A stretch of 11,240 nt of DNA, taken from Fimenecus sp051881455 (GTDB taxonomy: Bacteria; Bacillota; Clostridia; Oscillospirales; Acutalibacteraceae). Below the pieces are notes generated by a model that saw only the letters and a program-made list of their open reading frames with translations, had not been told where the DNA came from and ran no database searches. Shown piece by piece: positions 5,849-11,240 of the stretch. The stretch lies in assembly GCA_051881455.1 (NCBI GenBank), contig JBJEPX010000035.1, positions 1-11,240 of the forward strand, written 5' to 3'. The stretch's first letter is position 1; every line of letters begins with the position of its first letter. A program made the translations under genes and the position numbers.

Positions 5849-6556
5849 TTAAATTTTTGCAAGTAACTCTGCTTTTTTAGAATTGAATTCTTCATCGGAC
5901 AATACGCCGAGTTCTTTCAATTCTTGAAGCTTCTTAATTTGTTCAAGAGGGTCATCTGCCTGAACAGCAGGTTGGGGATTGCTGCTTTTGTTAAGTTGAT
6001 TCAGAATATTGTTTTGCCTTAAAACATCAAGCATTTCTCTGCATTTTCCTGCTTGTCCGTAAACCGATATACCTGTTAACATTTCAATACGTAACATTAC
6101 TTCATGTCCGTTTTCATCATCGTATGTGATGTTGATATTGTTTTCCTGTTTAAGGGAGTCCATATTAGTTGATGTTGCGGCAAGAAGCATTTCAGTATTT
6201 GATACTGTACGGGGAACGATTTTAAACTCTTTCACTTTACTATATGGAATTTCCAAGCCCTCAAACCATTTTGACGCTGATGTAGCTTTAAGTACAAACT
6301 TATCAGGCAAAATATTGAACCCGATTTCTCCTGATTGCTTTTTAGGATATTCGGCGAGTCCGCCTAAATAAATAACACTGTATCTTATAATTGCACCGTC
6401 AACGGGAGCCTTCATTTCTTTTGATTCACCGGAATATTCCGCTATACCGCTTCGGATTTCTTTTGAGGACTCCTTAACTTTTTCAGCAAGATTTTTACTT
6501 GAACTTTTCGCAACATCAAGAGCTTTTGAAAGATTTTGTTTATCAAATAATCCCAT
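5849..6556 (-). CDS. PH-like and SHOCT domain protein
   Basis: A 235-residue cytoplasmic protein, third gene of the PrsW cassette. The C terminus (about 201-235, DDPLEQIKKLQELKELGVLSDEEF, given in part) is a clear SHOCT domain, a short helical module found at the ends of many membrane-associated or oligomerising bacterial proteins. Residues 55-185 alternate short beta strands (GEIGFNILPDKFVLKA, VKEFKIVP, NINITYDDENG) and end in a helix, as in bacterial PH-like domains; this part is inferred. The first 40 residues are an amphipathic, Lys/Ser-rich helix that could lie on the membrane. ATG at 6556 follows GAAGGGAAGTAG. It starts 31 bases after the zinc-ribbon membrane gene and ends at a terminator. 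A membrane-adaptor role is likely but not proven. Confidence 0.8.
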   Translation of the reverse strand: MGLFDKQNLSKALDVAKSSSKNLAEKVKESSKEIRSGIAEYSGESKEMKAPVDGAIIRYSVIYLGGLAEYPKKQSGEIGFNILPDKFVLKATSASKWFEGLEIPYSKVKEFKIVPRTVSNTEMLLAATSTNMDSLKQENNINITYDDENGHEVMLRIEMLTGISVYGQAGKCREMLDVLRQNNILNQLNKSSNPQPAVQADDPLEQIKKLQELKELGVLSDEEFNSKKAELLAKI

Positions 6557-6587
6557 AATTCACTACTTCCCTTCAAATGGAAATGTT

Positions 6588-7451
6588 TTAATAGTTGGAA
6601 ACAACCTCAACATAAGTGATTTCAGTTCCGTTATGGTCTGAAAACTCCAAATCAACGGTAAACCCGTAATCTAACGGAATTTTTACTGCCATATACTGTG
6701 CCCATTCTTGGTCAAAATAGATTTTAACATCGGTAACTCCTGTTACTTGCTTAAATGTTTCAAGACTGTCACCGATTTTTAAGCCTTTGTAAAATTCTGT
6801 TCCTTTCGGTCCGCAAGCATAACCTATAACCGTTTCATGGGGTTCCAAAAACGGGTCATTCCAAAAAATAAAAGCATACGGTGCAAAATTGCCGTCTTTA
6901 TCATAGAACTGAACATAATGAGCACCTTCAAGAGAATAGCTCTCACAAGAATCCGAATACATTTCAATAAGCTCGTCAATGGTTTTACCCATAAACGATA
7001 ATGGGTCAACAGTTGGTTTTTCAGTAGTTGTTTCCGTTGGAGTTTCAGTTGTGCTTTCCGTCGTAATTTCCGTTGTCTGTGTTTCGCTTGTAGATGTGTC
7101 GGTGTCTTCTGCCGTATCTTTGCCAAAGCTAATGATATTCATTTTATACAGAACGGCAACAACCATAGCAATAACTACAAGAAGAATAATTATCACACCT
7201 GCAACAGTATTGTTTTTCTTCTTTTCATTTTTCGGTTTAACAGGTGTTACTATAACAGGAGCAAACATCTGGTTTTCGTCGGTAGATTTCTCCGACACAA
7301 TCTCCTCGTCAGTTCCAATTTCAGTTTCTTCGATTATGGTGGATTCTTCTGTAGCTTTAACAATAAGATTTGCACCGCACTCGGGGCAAAATTTAACTTC
7401 TTCGGAAAGAGGTGCGCCACATTCAGGACAAAACTTAGGAAAATCACTCAT
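6588..7451 (-). CDS. zinc-ribbon, single-pass membrane protein with external C-terminal domain
   Basis: A 287-residue protein of unknown function. It starts with a zinc ribbon (C8, C11, C22, C25 in FCPECGAPL and FCPECGANL), followed by an acidic linker, a KNEKKKNN stop-transfer patch and one membrane helix (about 82-103). A Thr/Ser/Glu-rich linker (112-148) follows, then a globular C-terminal domain with two Cys (C169, C213) that could pair outside. The positive patch predicts the ribbon inside and the C-terminal domain outside. Its start overlaps the PrsW stop by 8 bases (ATGAGTGA), so the two are translationally coupled. A long flexible external linker next to a single helix, made with an intramembrane protease, is the architecture of a PrsW-type substrate such as an anti-sigma factor. 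That pairing is inference. Confidence 0.8.
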   Translation of the reverse strand: MSDFPKFCPECGAPLSEEVKFCPECGANLIVKATEESTIIEETEIGTDEEIVSEKSTDENQMFAPVIVTPVKPKNEKKKNNTVAGVIIILLVVIAMVVAVLYKMNIISFGKDTAEDTDTSTSETQTTEITTESTTETPTETTTEKPTVDPLSFMGKTIDELIEMYSDSCESYSLEGAHYVQFYDKDGNFAPYAFIFWNDPFLEPHETVIGYACGPKGTEFYKGLKIGDSLETFKQVTGVTDVKIYFDQEWAQYMAVKIPLDYGFTVDLEFSDHNGTEITYVEVVSNY

Positions 7452-8601
7452 TGGCTGTTACCTCCGCTTTGTTAGTTTTTGAAAGTTGTTTGAGTCCTGT
7501 ATTAATAAGCACTAAAACCATTACCCAAGATAAAACAGTAAGAGCTATTTGAACAATCGGTATATTAACGGGTACGGGAATGGGCATGTCCCATACTGCA
7601 TGAAGAACTACGGGAACTGCAAAGATTTTAAGAAAACGAGGATTTAATAGGTGCTCTTTTTCTAAATCTTCTGCTCCCTTTACAAGAACAAGTGCCGCAC
7701 CTGAAATTGCCGCCCATACTACATGCCCGCCGAGAGAAAGAATGGCTCTTAAATATATAACTTCAAGCATTGTTTCCCAACCTTCAACTAACAGGTAATT
7801 GAAAGCATAACCTGCGGTTTCAAATACTGCAAATCCTGCACCTACTGCAGAACCTATAAGAAGACCTGTAAGAATGTGCTTAACCTTTGCATTTTTACAG
7901 AAATAAGCAACAATCACAAGTTTTCCTGCCTCTTCAACAATTCCCACAATAGTTGCACCTATGTAATCAAGCTCTCCCACGGGTGCAAATTCAAAAAGGA
8001 TAAGCGTTGCGACAAGCGATAATGCACCGCCGACAAAGAATATTTTTATGACTTCAAAAAGGCTCATATTTCTCGGAGCGTTAACCTCAAAGAAAAATAT
8101 AACCGTTGAGAACGGAACGGCAAGTGCACCGACAAAGATTAGTCCCGGTATTGCATTTGTATTAGAAAACCATTCTGCTACAACAGACAGTAAACCGAAT
8201 GTGATTGCAAACATAAGGAATATACGGGAATAGAGCCACGGTTTAGGCCACGATGAAGAAATTTCATTTTCTTTGGGAGTAGTCTTTGCTGTTCCGCAAA
8301 TAAACAGTTCCTCCTGCTCCTCTTTACTGTGCTTTTTGAAAACATTAGAAACAAGGTCTTTAAGATTGAGTTTTACTTCTCCTGTTTCACCTGTTAACTC
8401 ATTAGCCTTTTTAATAACTGTGTTCATTGTTTTCCCTGCAACCTTTTTTGCTCCCTCAAAGAGTTCTGTTGCAGTTGCCTGTAAATCAGGGTTTGTCCCG
8501 GTTCCCTGCGTTGCTCCGCACGATGGGCAGAATTTGTTTGAACTATCAATTTTCTGACCGCAATTCGTACAGAATTTTTGTGTTGCTTCGTTGTTTTCCA
8601 T
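7444..8601 (-). CDS. zinc-ribbon PrsW-family intramembrane protease
   Basis: A 385-residue polytopic membrane protein. The N terminus has a zinc ribbon (C11, C14, C25, C28 in FCTNCGQK and FCPSCGA), then a soluble helical region (40-120), then about eight membrane helices (126-369). The PrsW signature is complete: EEAGK (223-227), FETAGYAF (260-267), R285 and H293 in LRAILSLGGHVVWA, and HAVWDMP (334-340). In Bacillus, PrsW cleaves the anti-sigma factor RsiW outside the membrane, starting regulated proteolysis. Here the adjacent overlapping gene encodes a single-pass protein with a similar zinc ribbon, a plausible substrate or partner. ATG at 8601 has GAGGAGGATAAATA before it. The annotation as protease is firm at family level; substrate and trigger are unknown. 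Confidence 0.92.
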   Translation of the reverse strand: MENNEATQKFCTNCGQKIDSSNKFCPSCGATQGTGTNPDLQATATELFEGAKKVAGKTMNTVIKKANELTGETGEVKLNLKDLVSNVFKKHSKEEQEELFICGTAKTTPKENEISSSWPKPWLYSRIFLMFAITFGLLSVVAEWFSNTNAIPGLIFVGALAVPFSTVIFFFEVNAPRNMSLFEVIKIFFVGGALSLVATLILFEFAPVGELDYIGATIVGIVEEAGKLVIVAYFCKNAKVKHILTGLLIGSAVGAGFAVFETAGYAFNYLLVEGWETMLEVIYLRAILSLGGHVVWAAISGAALVLVKGAEDLEKEHLLNPRFLKIFAVPVVLHAVWDMPIPVPVNIPIVQIALTVLSWVMVLVLINTGLKQLSKTNKAEVTANE

Positions 8602-8652
8602 TATTTATCCTCCTCATAAATAAACTCAAAGAACTAAAATAATTGTATATTT

Positions 8653-8946
8653 TTAATCCTTATTATCAATATGGTCTTTGAGTATTTTCCTTACCCATTT
8701 TTCGGTATAACCGTATTTTGTTGCGAGCTCACGAATATTGTAACCGTCATATTCTTCAACAATTTGATTCATAATAAATTCTCTGCTGAACAATTCCACG
8801 GGGAAGAAAATCTGCGTACCACGGTATTTTGAATGCAGGCTGAGAACTGCGTCAATGCCGAGCAAACCTGCAAGCTCACTGTATGCACCGTTTAAATATT
8901 CGCCTTTGATTTTATTCTTATCTATGGCTATCGTTACTCCTCTCAT
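8653..8946 (-). CDS. Mor-type transcription activator family protein
   Basis: A 97-residue protein with the layout of phage Mu Mor/C-like activators found in Bacillota islands. The N-terminal part (GAYSELAGLLGIDAVLSLHS) is a dimerisation-type segment, with the FFPVELFSREFIMNQIV stretch between. The C-terminal helix-turn-helix reads YDGYNIRELATKYGYTEKW followed by VRKILK. The ATG at 8946 is preferred over an upstream TTG at 8964 because AAAGGAG lies 8 bases before it. It lies 51 bases upstream of the PrsW gene, in the same direction, and follows 140 bases of non-coding sequence. It may activate the cassette downstream or the whole cargo operon. The family match rests on motif recognition and is moderately secure. 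Confidence 0.68.
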   Translation of the reverse strand: MRGVTIAIDKNKIKGEYLNGAYSELAGLLGIDAVLSLHSKYRGTQIFFPVELFSREFIMNQIVEEYDGYNIRELATKYGYTEKWVRKILKDHIDNKD

Positions 8947-9086
8947 ATTAAATGCTCCTTTCAAAAATTATAATCAATGAAATGGGAAGTGTATAGTGCC
9001 GCAGGTCATGTGACTTGTTTCTTGTAAAATTCCCAATATTTCCCTTAATATGACAATATTCTACAACTGCAATACAAGGAAACAGC

Positions 9087-9206
9087 TTACTTTTTCCTAC
9101 GGTTTTTAGGTGTTTTTGTACCGCAATAAAGACTAATTGCCGCCATTGCCCCTGCAAAAAAATATTCCGTTGCAACCTTAACAACAGAACTTACAAAATA
9201 GGTCAT
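9087..9206 (-). CDS. 39-residue membrane micro-protein (second of coupled pair)
   Basis: An ATG at 9206 overlaps the stop of the preceding micro-gene (AATGACC) and follows GAGGGGGTGAGG, a good ribosome site. The peptide begins MTYFVSSVVKVATEYFFAGA, has one hydrophobic helix through about residue 29 and ends in a basic tail (KTPKNRRKK). This predicts one membrane pass with the C terminus inside. Function is unknown. A competing 78-codon frame over the same DNA uses TTG and lacks a ribosome site. Confidence 0.55.
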   Translation of the reverse strand: MTYFVSSVVKVATEYFFAGAMAAISLYCGTKTPKNRRKK

Positions 9207-9304
9207 TCCCTCACCCCCTCTTCCTTGTGCCTTTTAGAAAGTAAATAATCTGCTCCTATAAGCATTGCAAATGTTCCGAAAAATCCAGCTAAGTAATACG
9301 GCAT
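9203..9304 (-). CDS. 33-residue membrane micro-protein (first of coupled pair)
   Basis: An ATG at 9304 lies one base after the DUF1643-like stop (TAATATG), with AAAGGATGG upstream. The peptide begins MPYYLAGFFGTFAMLIGADY and continues to a charged tail (SKRHKEEGVRE), giving one membrane helix of about 20 residues with a cytoplasmic tail. Its TGA overlaps the ATG of the next micro-gene, so the pair is probably translated together. Function is unknown; too short for family assignment. Confidence 0.6.
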   Translation of the reverse strand: MPYYLAGFFGTFAMLIGADYLLSKRHKEEGVRE

Positions 9305-9305
9305 A

Positions 9306-9944
9306 TTAACCATCCTTTCGAAGTGTTATAAAATTATTGCTTGGGTTGTATTTTGTGGGTTCTTTAAGCATTTCTTTTGTAATGTGCAATTCAGCCAAAG
9401 ACCATTTTGAATTATTGCCCCTGATACCGAGATAAAGGGGATGTGGTGCAGTTTGAGAACGCAGGTCAACATCGGAAGAAAGTAACTGATATACAACTCC
9501 CTTGGGTAAGGCATTTTTAAACATATTTAAAACATTTACCTTTGATTTTTTGCAAGCATAGGATGAAGCCATTGAATTGCCCCAAGCAACAATGAATTTT
9601 GTGTTTTTAAAGTTTTTATCGCTCATTAGAGTTTCAATGTATTTCATATTTTCTTCATCAACTTCAAGTCCACGGGAGCTCATTTTCCCCGAAACGACTT
9701 TTGAAAAAAGATTGATTATTTTCAATTCCTTTAAGTGTAATTCCTGCATATGAGATACTAAATAATTAAGGGTATTGTCCTCCGAGAAAATATTATCACG
9801 GGTTCTTGTGGGATAGAGTAATACGATAATTCCGATATCCCCTTCAACTCCCTTTAATCTTTTCGTAACTTCAAATGTGTTTTTACCATCATCCGATGTG
9901 ATGATATCTGTTTCAACAGATACAGAATAATTTGCAAATGACAT
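9306..9944 (-). CDS. DUF1643-like protein
   Basis: A 212-residue soluble protein. Several blocks match the DUF1643 pattern. IGIIVLLYPTRTRDNIFSED stands where family members have a hydrophobic strand, NPS and an acidic Asp. LKIINLFSKV matches the family NLF block, FIVAWGNSM the central WG block and APHPLYLG the C-terminal HPLYL motif. The NPS core is altered to YPT, so an active site, if there is one, may differ. DUF1643 proteins occur often in phages and islands and their biochemical role is not established. ATG at 9944 has AAGGAG 8 bases before it. It lies between the DUF3846 gene and the micro-membrane pair with almost no gaps. Confidence 0.7.
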   Translation of the reverse strand: MSFANYSVSVETDIITSDDGKNTFEVTKRLKGVEGDIGIIVLLYPTRTRDNIFSEDNTLNYLVSHMQELHLKELKIINLFSKVVSGKMSSRGLEVDEENMKYIETLMSDKNFKNTKFIVAWGNSMASSYACKKSKVNVLNMFKNALPKGVVYQLLSSDVDLRSQTAPHPLYLGIRGNNSKWSLAELHITKEMLKEPTKYNPSNNFITLRKDG

Positions 9945-9959
9945 ATTCTCAACTCCTTA

Positions 9960-10328
9960 TCAGTTCATTTCAATGAATTTAATTACTGTTGCTTTGTCGA
10001 TTTCTTCTTGTGTAAATGTTTGCGGCTCCCAAAACATTTTTAAATATCTGTCCGTTTGGGACGGTGATAGAGAGTCAAGCTCACCCTCATCATCTGTTCC
10101 GCAAATATAGAAAGTACCCACAAGAATATCATCGAAAAATTTGCGGTTGCCTTCAAGACCGATTAACTTGCCCTCTTCGTTACAAAGAATACAAGTATTT
10201 TCTTCAAATCCCACAAATTCAATCAATCCCCCAACTGCCTTTTGCAGACTTTCAAGGTCATTATTGATTGTTGTAATGATAGGGTGCTTTGACGGCTCAA
10301 CCATAACTACTTTAATTGATTTTTTCAT
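9960..10328 (-). CDS. DUF3846 domain protein
   Basis: A 122-residue protein covering the whole DUF3846 domain. VVMVEPSKHPIITTINNDLE begins it, followed by SLQKAVGGLIEFV, CNEEGKLIGLEGNR, DILVGTFYICG and the acidic DDEGELDSLS, then a short tail. DUF3846 proteins are common in Bacillota conjugative elements, islands and phages, often among early or antirestriction genes; their role is unknown. ATG at 10328 has a near-perfect AGGAGG. The gene lies 15 bases upstream of the DUF1643-like gene and downstream of a strong hairpin (10350-10379). No membrane segment or signal peptide. Confidence 0.85.
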   Translation of the reverse strand: MKKSIKVVMVEPSKHPIITTINNDLESLQKAVGGLIEFVGFEENTCILCNEEGKLIGLEGNRKFFDDILVGTFYICGTDDEGELDSLSPSQTDRYLKMFWEPQTFTQEEIDKATVIKFIEMN

Positions 10329-10349
10329 AAATTCCTCCTAAAACATATA

Positions 10350-10379
10350 AAGGGCAAGTGCGTTACCACACTTGCCCTT
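10350..10379 (-). terminator. intergenic hairpin between the 124-aa gene and DUF3846 gene
   Basis: AAGGGCAAGTG (10350-10360) and CACTTGCCCTT (10369-10379) form a perfect 11-bp GC-rich stem that overlaps the stop codon of the 124-aa gene. The minus-strand tail (TATATGTTTT) is a weak U-tract. It resembles the hairpin in front of the same gene (10768-10794), so it may be an attenuator or RNA-processing element and not a full stop. Confidence 0.55.
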
Positions 10380-10752
10380 AAATTGATGTAAAATCATACT
10401 TTTCTTTGCGTAAAATAATTTCTTTTAACTGTTTAATCGTCTCTCCTTTCAAATGTTTTTCATCAGCTAAAATATTTAGTCCCGTATCATTATCAGTAAG
10501 AATACAGAAATAATATAGCTGTTGAGTTTCGTTTTCGGTAATTATTTCAATACCGACAGACCATTCAATAACGGATAAATCAAGCTGTTCTAAATCTGCG
10601 GGCGACTCAATATAACAAATCGCCCCGAAAGCTGAAATATCATCAATATCGTATGCGTTGCAGATTTCGAGTAAGTGTTTTTTTAGCACTTTTTTCATCG
10701 GAACACACAAAATACTTCGAAAAATGTCTTTTTCATTATAAAACTTTTTCAT
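10378..10752 (-). CDS. conserved-looking hypothetical protein, 124 aa
   Basis: I do not recognise this protein. It is small, acidic and soluble, with a helical N-terminal segment (KKVLKKHLLEICNAYDIDD) followed by alternating strands (AFGAICYIES, IEWSVGIEIITE, QQLYYFCILTDN) and a C-terminal helix (ETIKQLKEIILRK). This suggests an alpha/beta fold. The ATG at 10752 has no Shine-Dalgarno. It overlaps the stop of a 12-codon frame (AAATGA) that begins inside the upstream hairpin, so coupled translation is possible. M19 is an alternative start, also without a ribosome site. First gene of the cargo operon. Confidence 0.6.
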   Translation of the reverse strand: MKKFYNEKDIFRSILCVPMKKVLKKHLLEICNAYDIDDISAFGAICYIESPADLEQLDLSVIEWSVGIEIITENETQQLYYFCILTDNDTGLNILADEKHLKGETIKQLKEIILRKEKYDFTSI

Positions 10753-10767
10753 TTTTGATATAAGAGA

Positions 10768-10794
10768 AGGGCGAATGCAAACCGCATTCGCCCT
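10768..10794 (-). promoter_or_regulatory. leader hairpin before the 124-aa gene
   Basis: AGGGCGAATGC (10768-10778) and GCATTCGCCCT (10784-10794) form a perfect 11-bp stem with a 5-base loop, 15 bases before the 124-aa start. The stem contains the ATG of a 12-codon frame (MRFAFALLLYQK) that ends on the gene's start codon. A strong AAAGGAG (10809-10815) lies upstream with no start codon at normal distance. Together this looks like a translational or attenuation control element. Confidence 0.45.
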
Positions 10795-10876
10795 GTGTTT
10801 ATGTTATTCTCCTTTCTATATAGTATCAAAGGAATAATATATATTTTTATTTGATTGTGTTGCAGATTAATTATGA

Positions 10877-10896
10877 CTTTTTAAATATTTAAAAAG
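10877..10896. promoter_or_regulatory. 20-bp perfect palindrome (candidate operator)
   Basis: CTTTTTAAATATTTAAAAAG is its own reverse complement over all 20 bases. It lies about 50-70 bases downstream of the predicted operon transcription start, where a dimeric repressor could block elongation. It is AT-only inside, so chance is a real alternative. Confidence 0.4.
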
Positions 10897-10948
10897 CAAA
10901 TAACGGCAACAATCAGGAATAGGTTGTCTGCCGTCTTATATGTTGGGT

Positions 10949-10977
10949 ATTATATTAAAGTTTACTTTGTGTGAGAA
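10949..10977 (-). promoter_or_regulatory. promoter of the cargo operon
   Basis: On the minus strand TTCTCA (10972-10977) and a perfect TATAAT (10949-10954) are separated by 17 bases. Transcription would begin near 10942 and run leftward through a leader of about 190 bases into the 124-aa gene. The -35 box is weak, which would suit activator control. Confidence 0.5.
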
Positions 10978-10992
10978 AGGCTTTTGGCGGAA

Positions 10993-11022
10993 CTAATTCC
11001 CAAAAACTCCCAAATAGTTCCC
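10993..11022 (+). repeat. right-end TTCCCAA direct repeats (candidate integrase arm sites)
   Basis: Three units, TTCCCAAAAA, CTCCCAAAT and TTCCCGAA, have CCC cores 10 and 11 bases apart. The first shares AATTCCCAAAAA exactly with the left-end pair (2197-2222) in the same orientation. Helical phasing and presence at both ends fit integrase arm binding. Confidence 0.5.
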
Positions 11023-11118
11023 GAATTTTTATTTTGAAAAAGTGGGGTTATGTCAATCGTAATTGGCTAAAAACCGTTTTGACAAAAATTCGCTGAAAGT
11101 TCAAGAGTGTTGACACAT

Positions 11119-11156
11119 AAGGGATTGAGGGGCATAGTAGCCCATAGTTCTTGGCA
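11119..11156 (+). repeat. island repeat, right-end copy (R2)
   Basis: The sequence AAGGGATTGAGG, then GGCATAGTAGCCC, then a TTCTTGGCA end matches the central copy (5581-5618) with small insertions, and the left copy (2121-2153) more weakly. It lies about 30 bases from the right att core, as the left copy does from its own core. Confidence 0.65.
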
Positions 11157-11163
11157 TAAAAAA

Positions 11164-11184
11164 AGCACCGTATAAAACGGTGCT
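11164..11184 (-). terminator. island-supplied terminator of tRNA-Pro
   Basis: AGCACCGT (11164-11171) and ACGGTGCT (11177-11184) form an 8-bp stem with a 5-base loop, followed on the minus strand by a run of seven T. It lies 3 bases after the tRNA CCA. The island therefore replaces the terminator it displaced to 2033-2060 and insulates its operon from tRNA read-through. Confidence 0.85.
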
Positions 11185-11186
11185 CA

Positions 11187-11240
11187 TGGTCGGAGTGACG
11201 GGACTTGAACCCATGGCCTCTTGGTCCCGAACCAAGCGCG
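11187..11240 (-). tRNA. tRNA-Pro(CGG), 5' end cut by window edge; island insertion site
   Basis: On the minus strand the visible 3' part shows anticodon arm CTTGG-TTCGGGA-CCAAG with anticodon CGG (proline), T-loop GTTCAAGTC, acceptor strand CACTCCG, discriminator A and encoded CCA ending at 11187. The last 24 bases double as the right att site of the island and are repeated at 2066-2089. The 5' half is outside the window. Confidence 0.93.

Larger units (their letters stand above)
10753..11186. other. non-coding right end of island: promoter, leader and integrase arm region
   Basis: A 434-base stretch with no normal gene. From the right it holds the tRNA-Pro terminator, the right island repeat (11119-11156), the short shared motif AATTGGCTAAAAA (11061-11073), the TTCCCAA array (10993-11022), the operon promoter (10949-10977), an imperfect hairpin (10904-10933), a 20-bp perfect palindrome (10877-10896) and the leader hairpin (10768-10794). 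Confidence 0.6.
2066..11210. mobile_element. tRNA-Pro-integrated genomic island (~9.1 kb) with tyrosine integrase and DUF927 helicase
   Basis: Bounded by 24-bp direct repeats that duplicate the tRNA-Pro(CGG) 3' end. The integrase gene is the outermost gene at the left att site. The island restores the tRNA end and supplies a new terminator. All genes run leftward. Contents are integrase, integrase-N duplicate, DUF927 ATPase, DUF3846, DUF1643-like, two micro-membrane proteins, a Mor-type activator and a PrsW protease cassette. There is no relaxase, type IV secretion, portal, capsid or terminase gene, so it is better described as an integrative (possibly mobilisable or satellite-like) island than as an ICE or prophage. 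Confidence 0.88.

Noticed and set aside
6979..7482. 167-codon plus-strand frame with Val/Ser repeats
   Set aside because: Antisense shadow of the Thr-rich linker and zinc ribbon of the membrane protein; no ribosome site and no promoter.
8947..8964. TTG start of the Mor-type gene at 8964
   Set aside because: The codons would include the ribosome site (AAAGGAG) that serves the ATG at 8946.
8948..9184. 78-codon minus-strand frame between the micro-proteins and the Mor-type gene
   Set aside because: TTG start without a ribosome site, out of frame with the well-initiated 39-codon gene, and no domain-like composition.
2066..11210. Conjugative element or prophage identity
   Set aside because: No relaxase, coupling protein, type IV secretion, portal, terminase, capsid or lysis gene is present; only integration and helicase genes.

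Overview
The window looks like a low-GC Gram-positive chromosome, most likely a gut Clostridia/Bacillota member. It is AT-rich, most genes have strong AGGAGG-type ribosome binding sites, and zinc-ribbon, SHOCT, DUF3846 and Mor-type proteins are typical of that group. Genus cannot be fixed from the sequence alone. Every gene I accept, including both partial tRNAs, lies on the minus strand.

Positions 1-2065 are ordinary chromosome. Reading right to left they hold a SWIM zinc-finger protein (957-1763), a maltose/galactoside-type O-acetyltransferase (145-744) and the 5' part of a tRNA-Gly(CCC) (1-55).

Positions 2066-11210 are an integrated mobile island of about 9.1 kb sitting in the 3' end of a tRNA-Pro(CGG) gene. 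The last 24 bases of the tRNA, including CCA, occur at 11187-11210 (the intact gene side) and again at 2066-2089 (the orphan att copy next to the old terminator). The island restores the tRNA end and brings its own terminator (11164-11184). Its left third is the maintenance module: a tyrosine integrase (2370-3542), a 35-codon mini-ORF that duplicates the integrase N terminus (3565-3672), and a DUF927 ATPase/helicase (3694-5364). A strong promoter drives this module. The non-coding region behind that promoter (5365-5848) is rich in inverted repeats and may be a replication or control region.

The right two thirds is one leftward gene train, probably started from a promoter at 10949-10977. In order it holds an unknown 124-aa protein, a DUF3846 protein, a DUF1643-like protein, two coupled micro-membrane proteins, a Mor-type activator, and a three-gene cassette. 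The cassette is a zinc-ribbon/PrsW intramembrane protease, a zinc-ribbon single-pass membrane protein and a PH-like/SHOCT protein. It looks like a self-contained regulated-proteolysis or membrane-sensing module carried as cargo and is the most interesting content of the window. No relaxase, conjugation, capsid or packaging gene is visible, so the island would need help to move between cells.

Non-coding structure supports the island model. A ~38-bp repeat occurs near the left end, near the right end and in the middle. Arrays of TTCCCAA direct repeats lie inside both ends, as expected for integrase arm sites.
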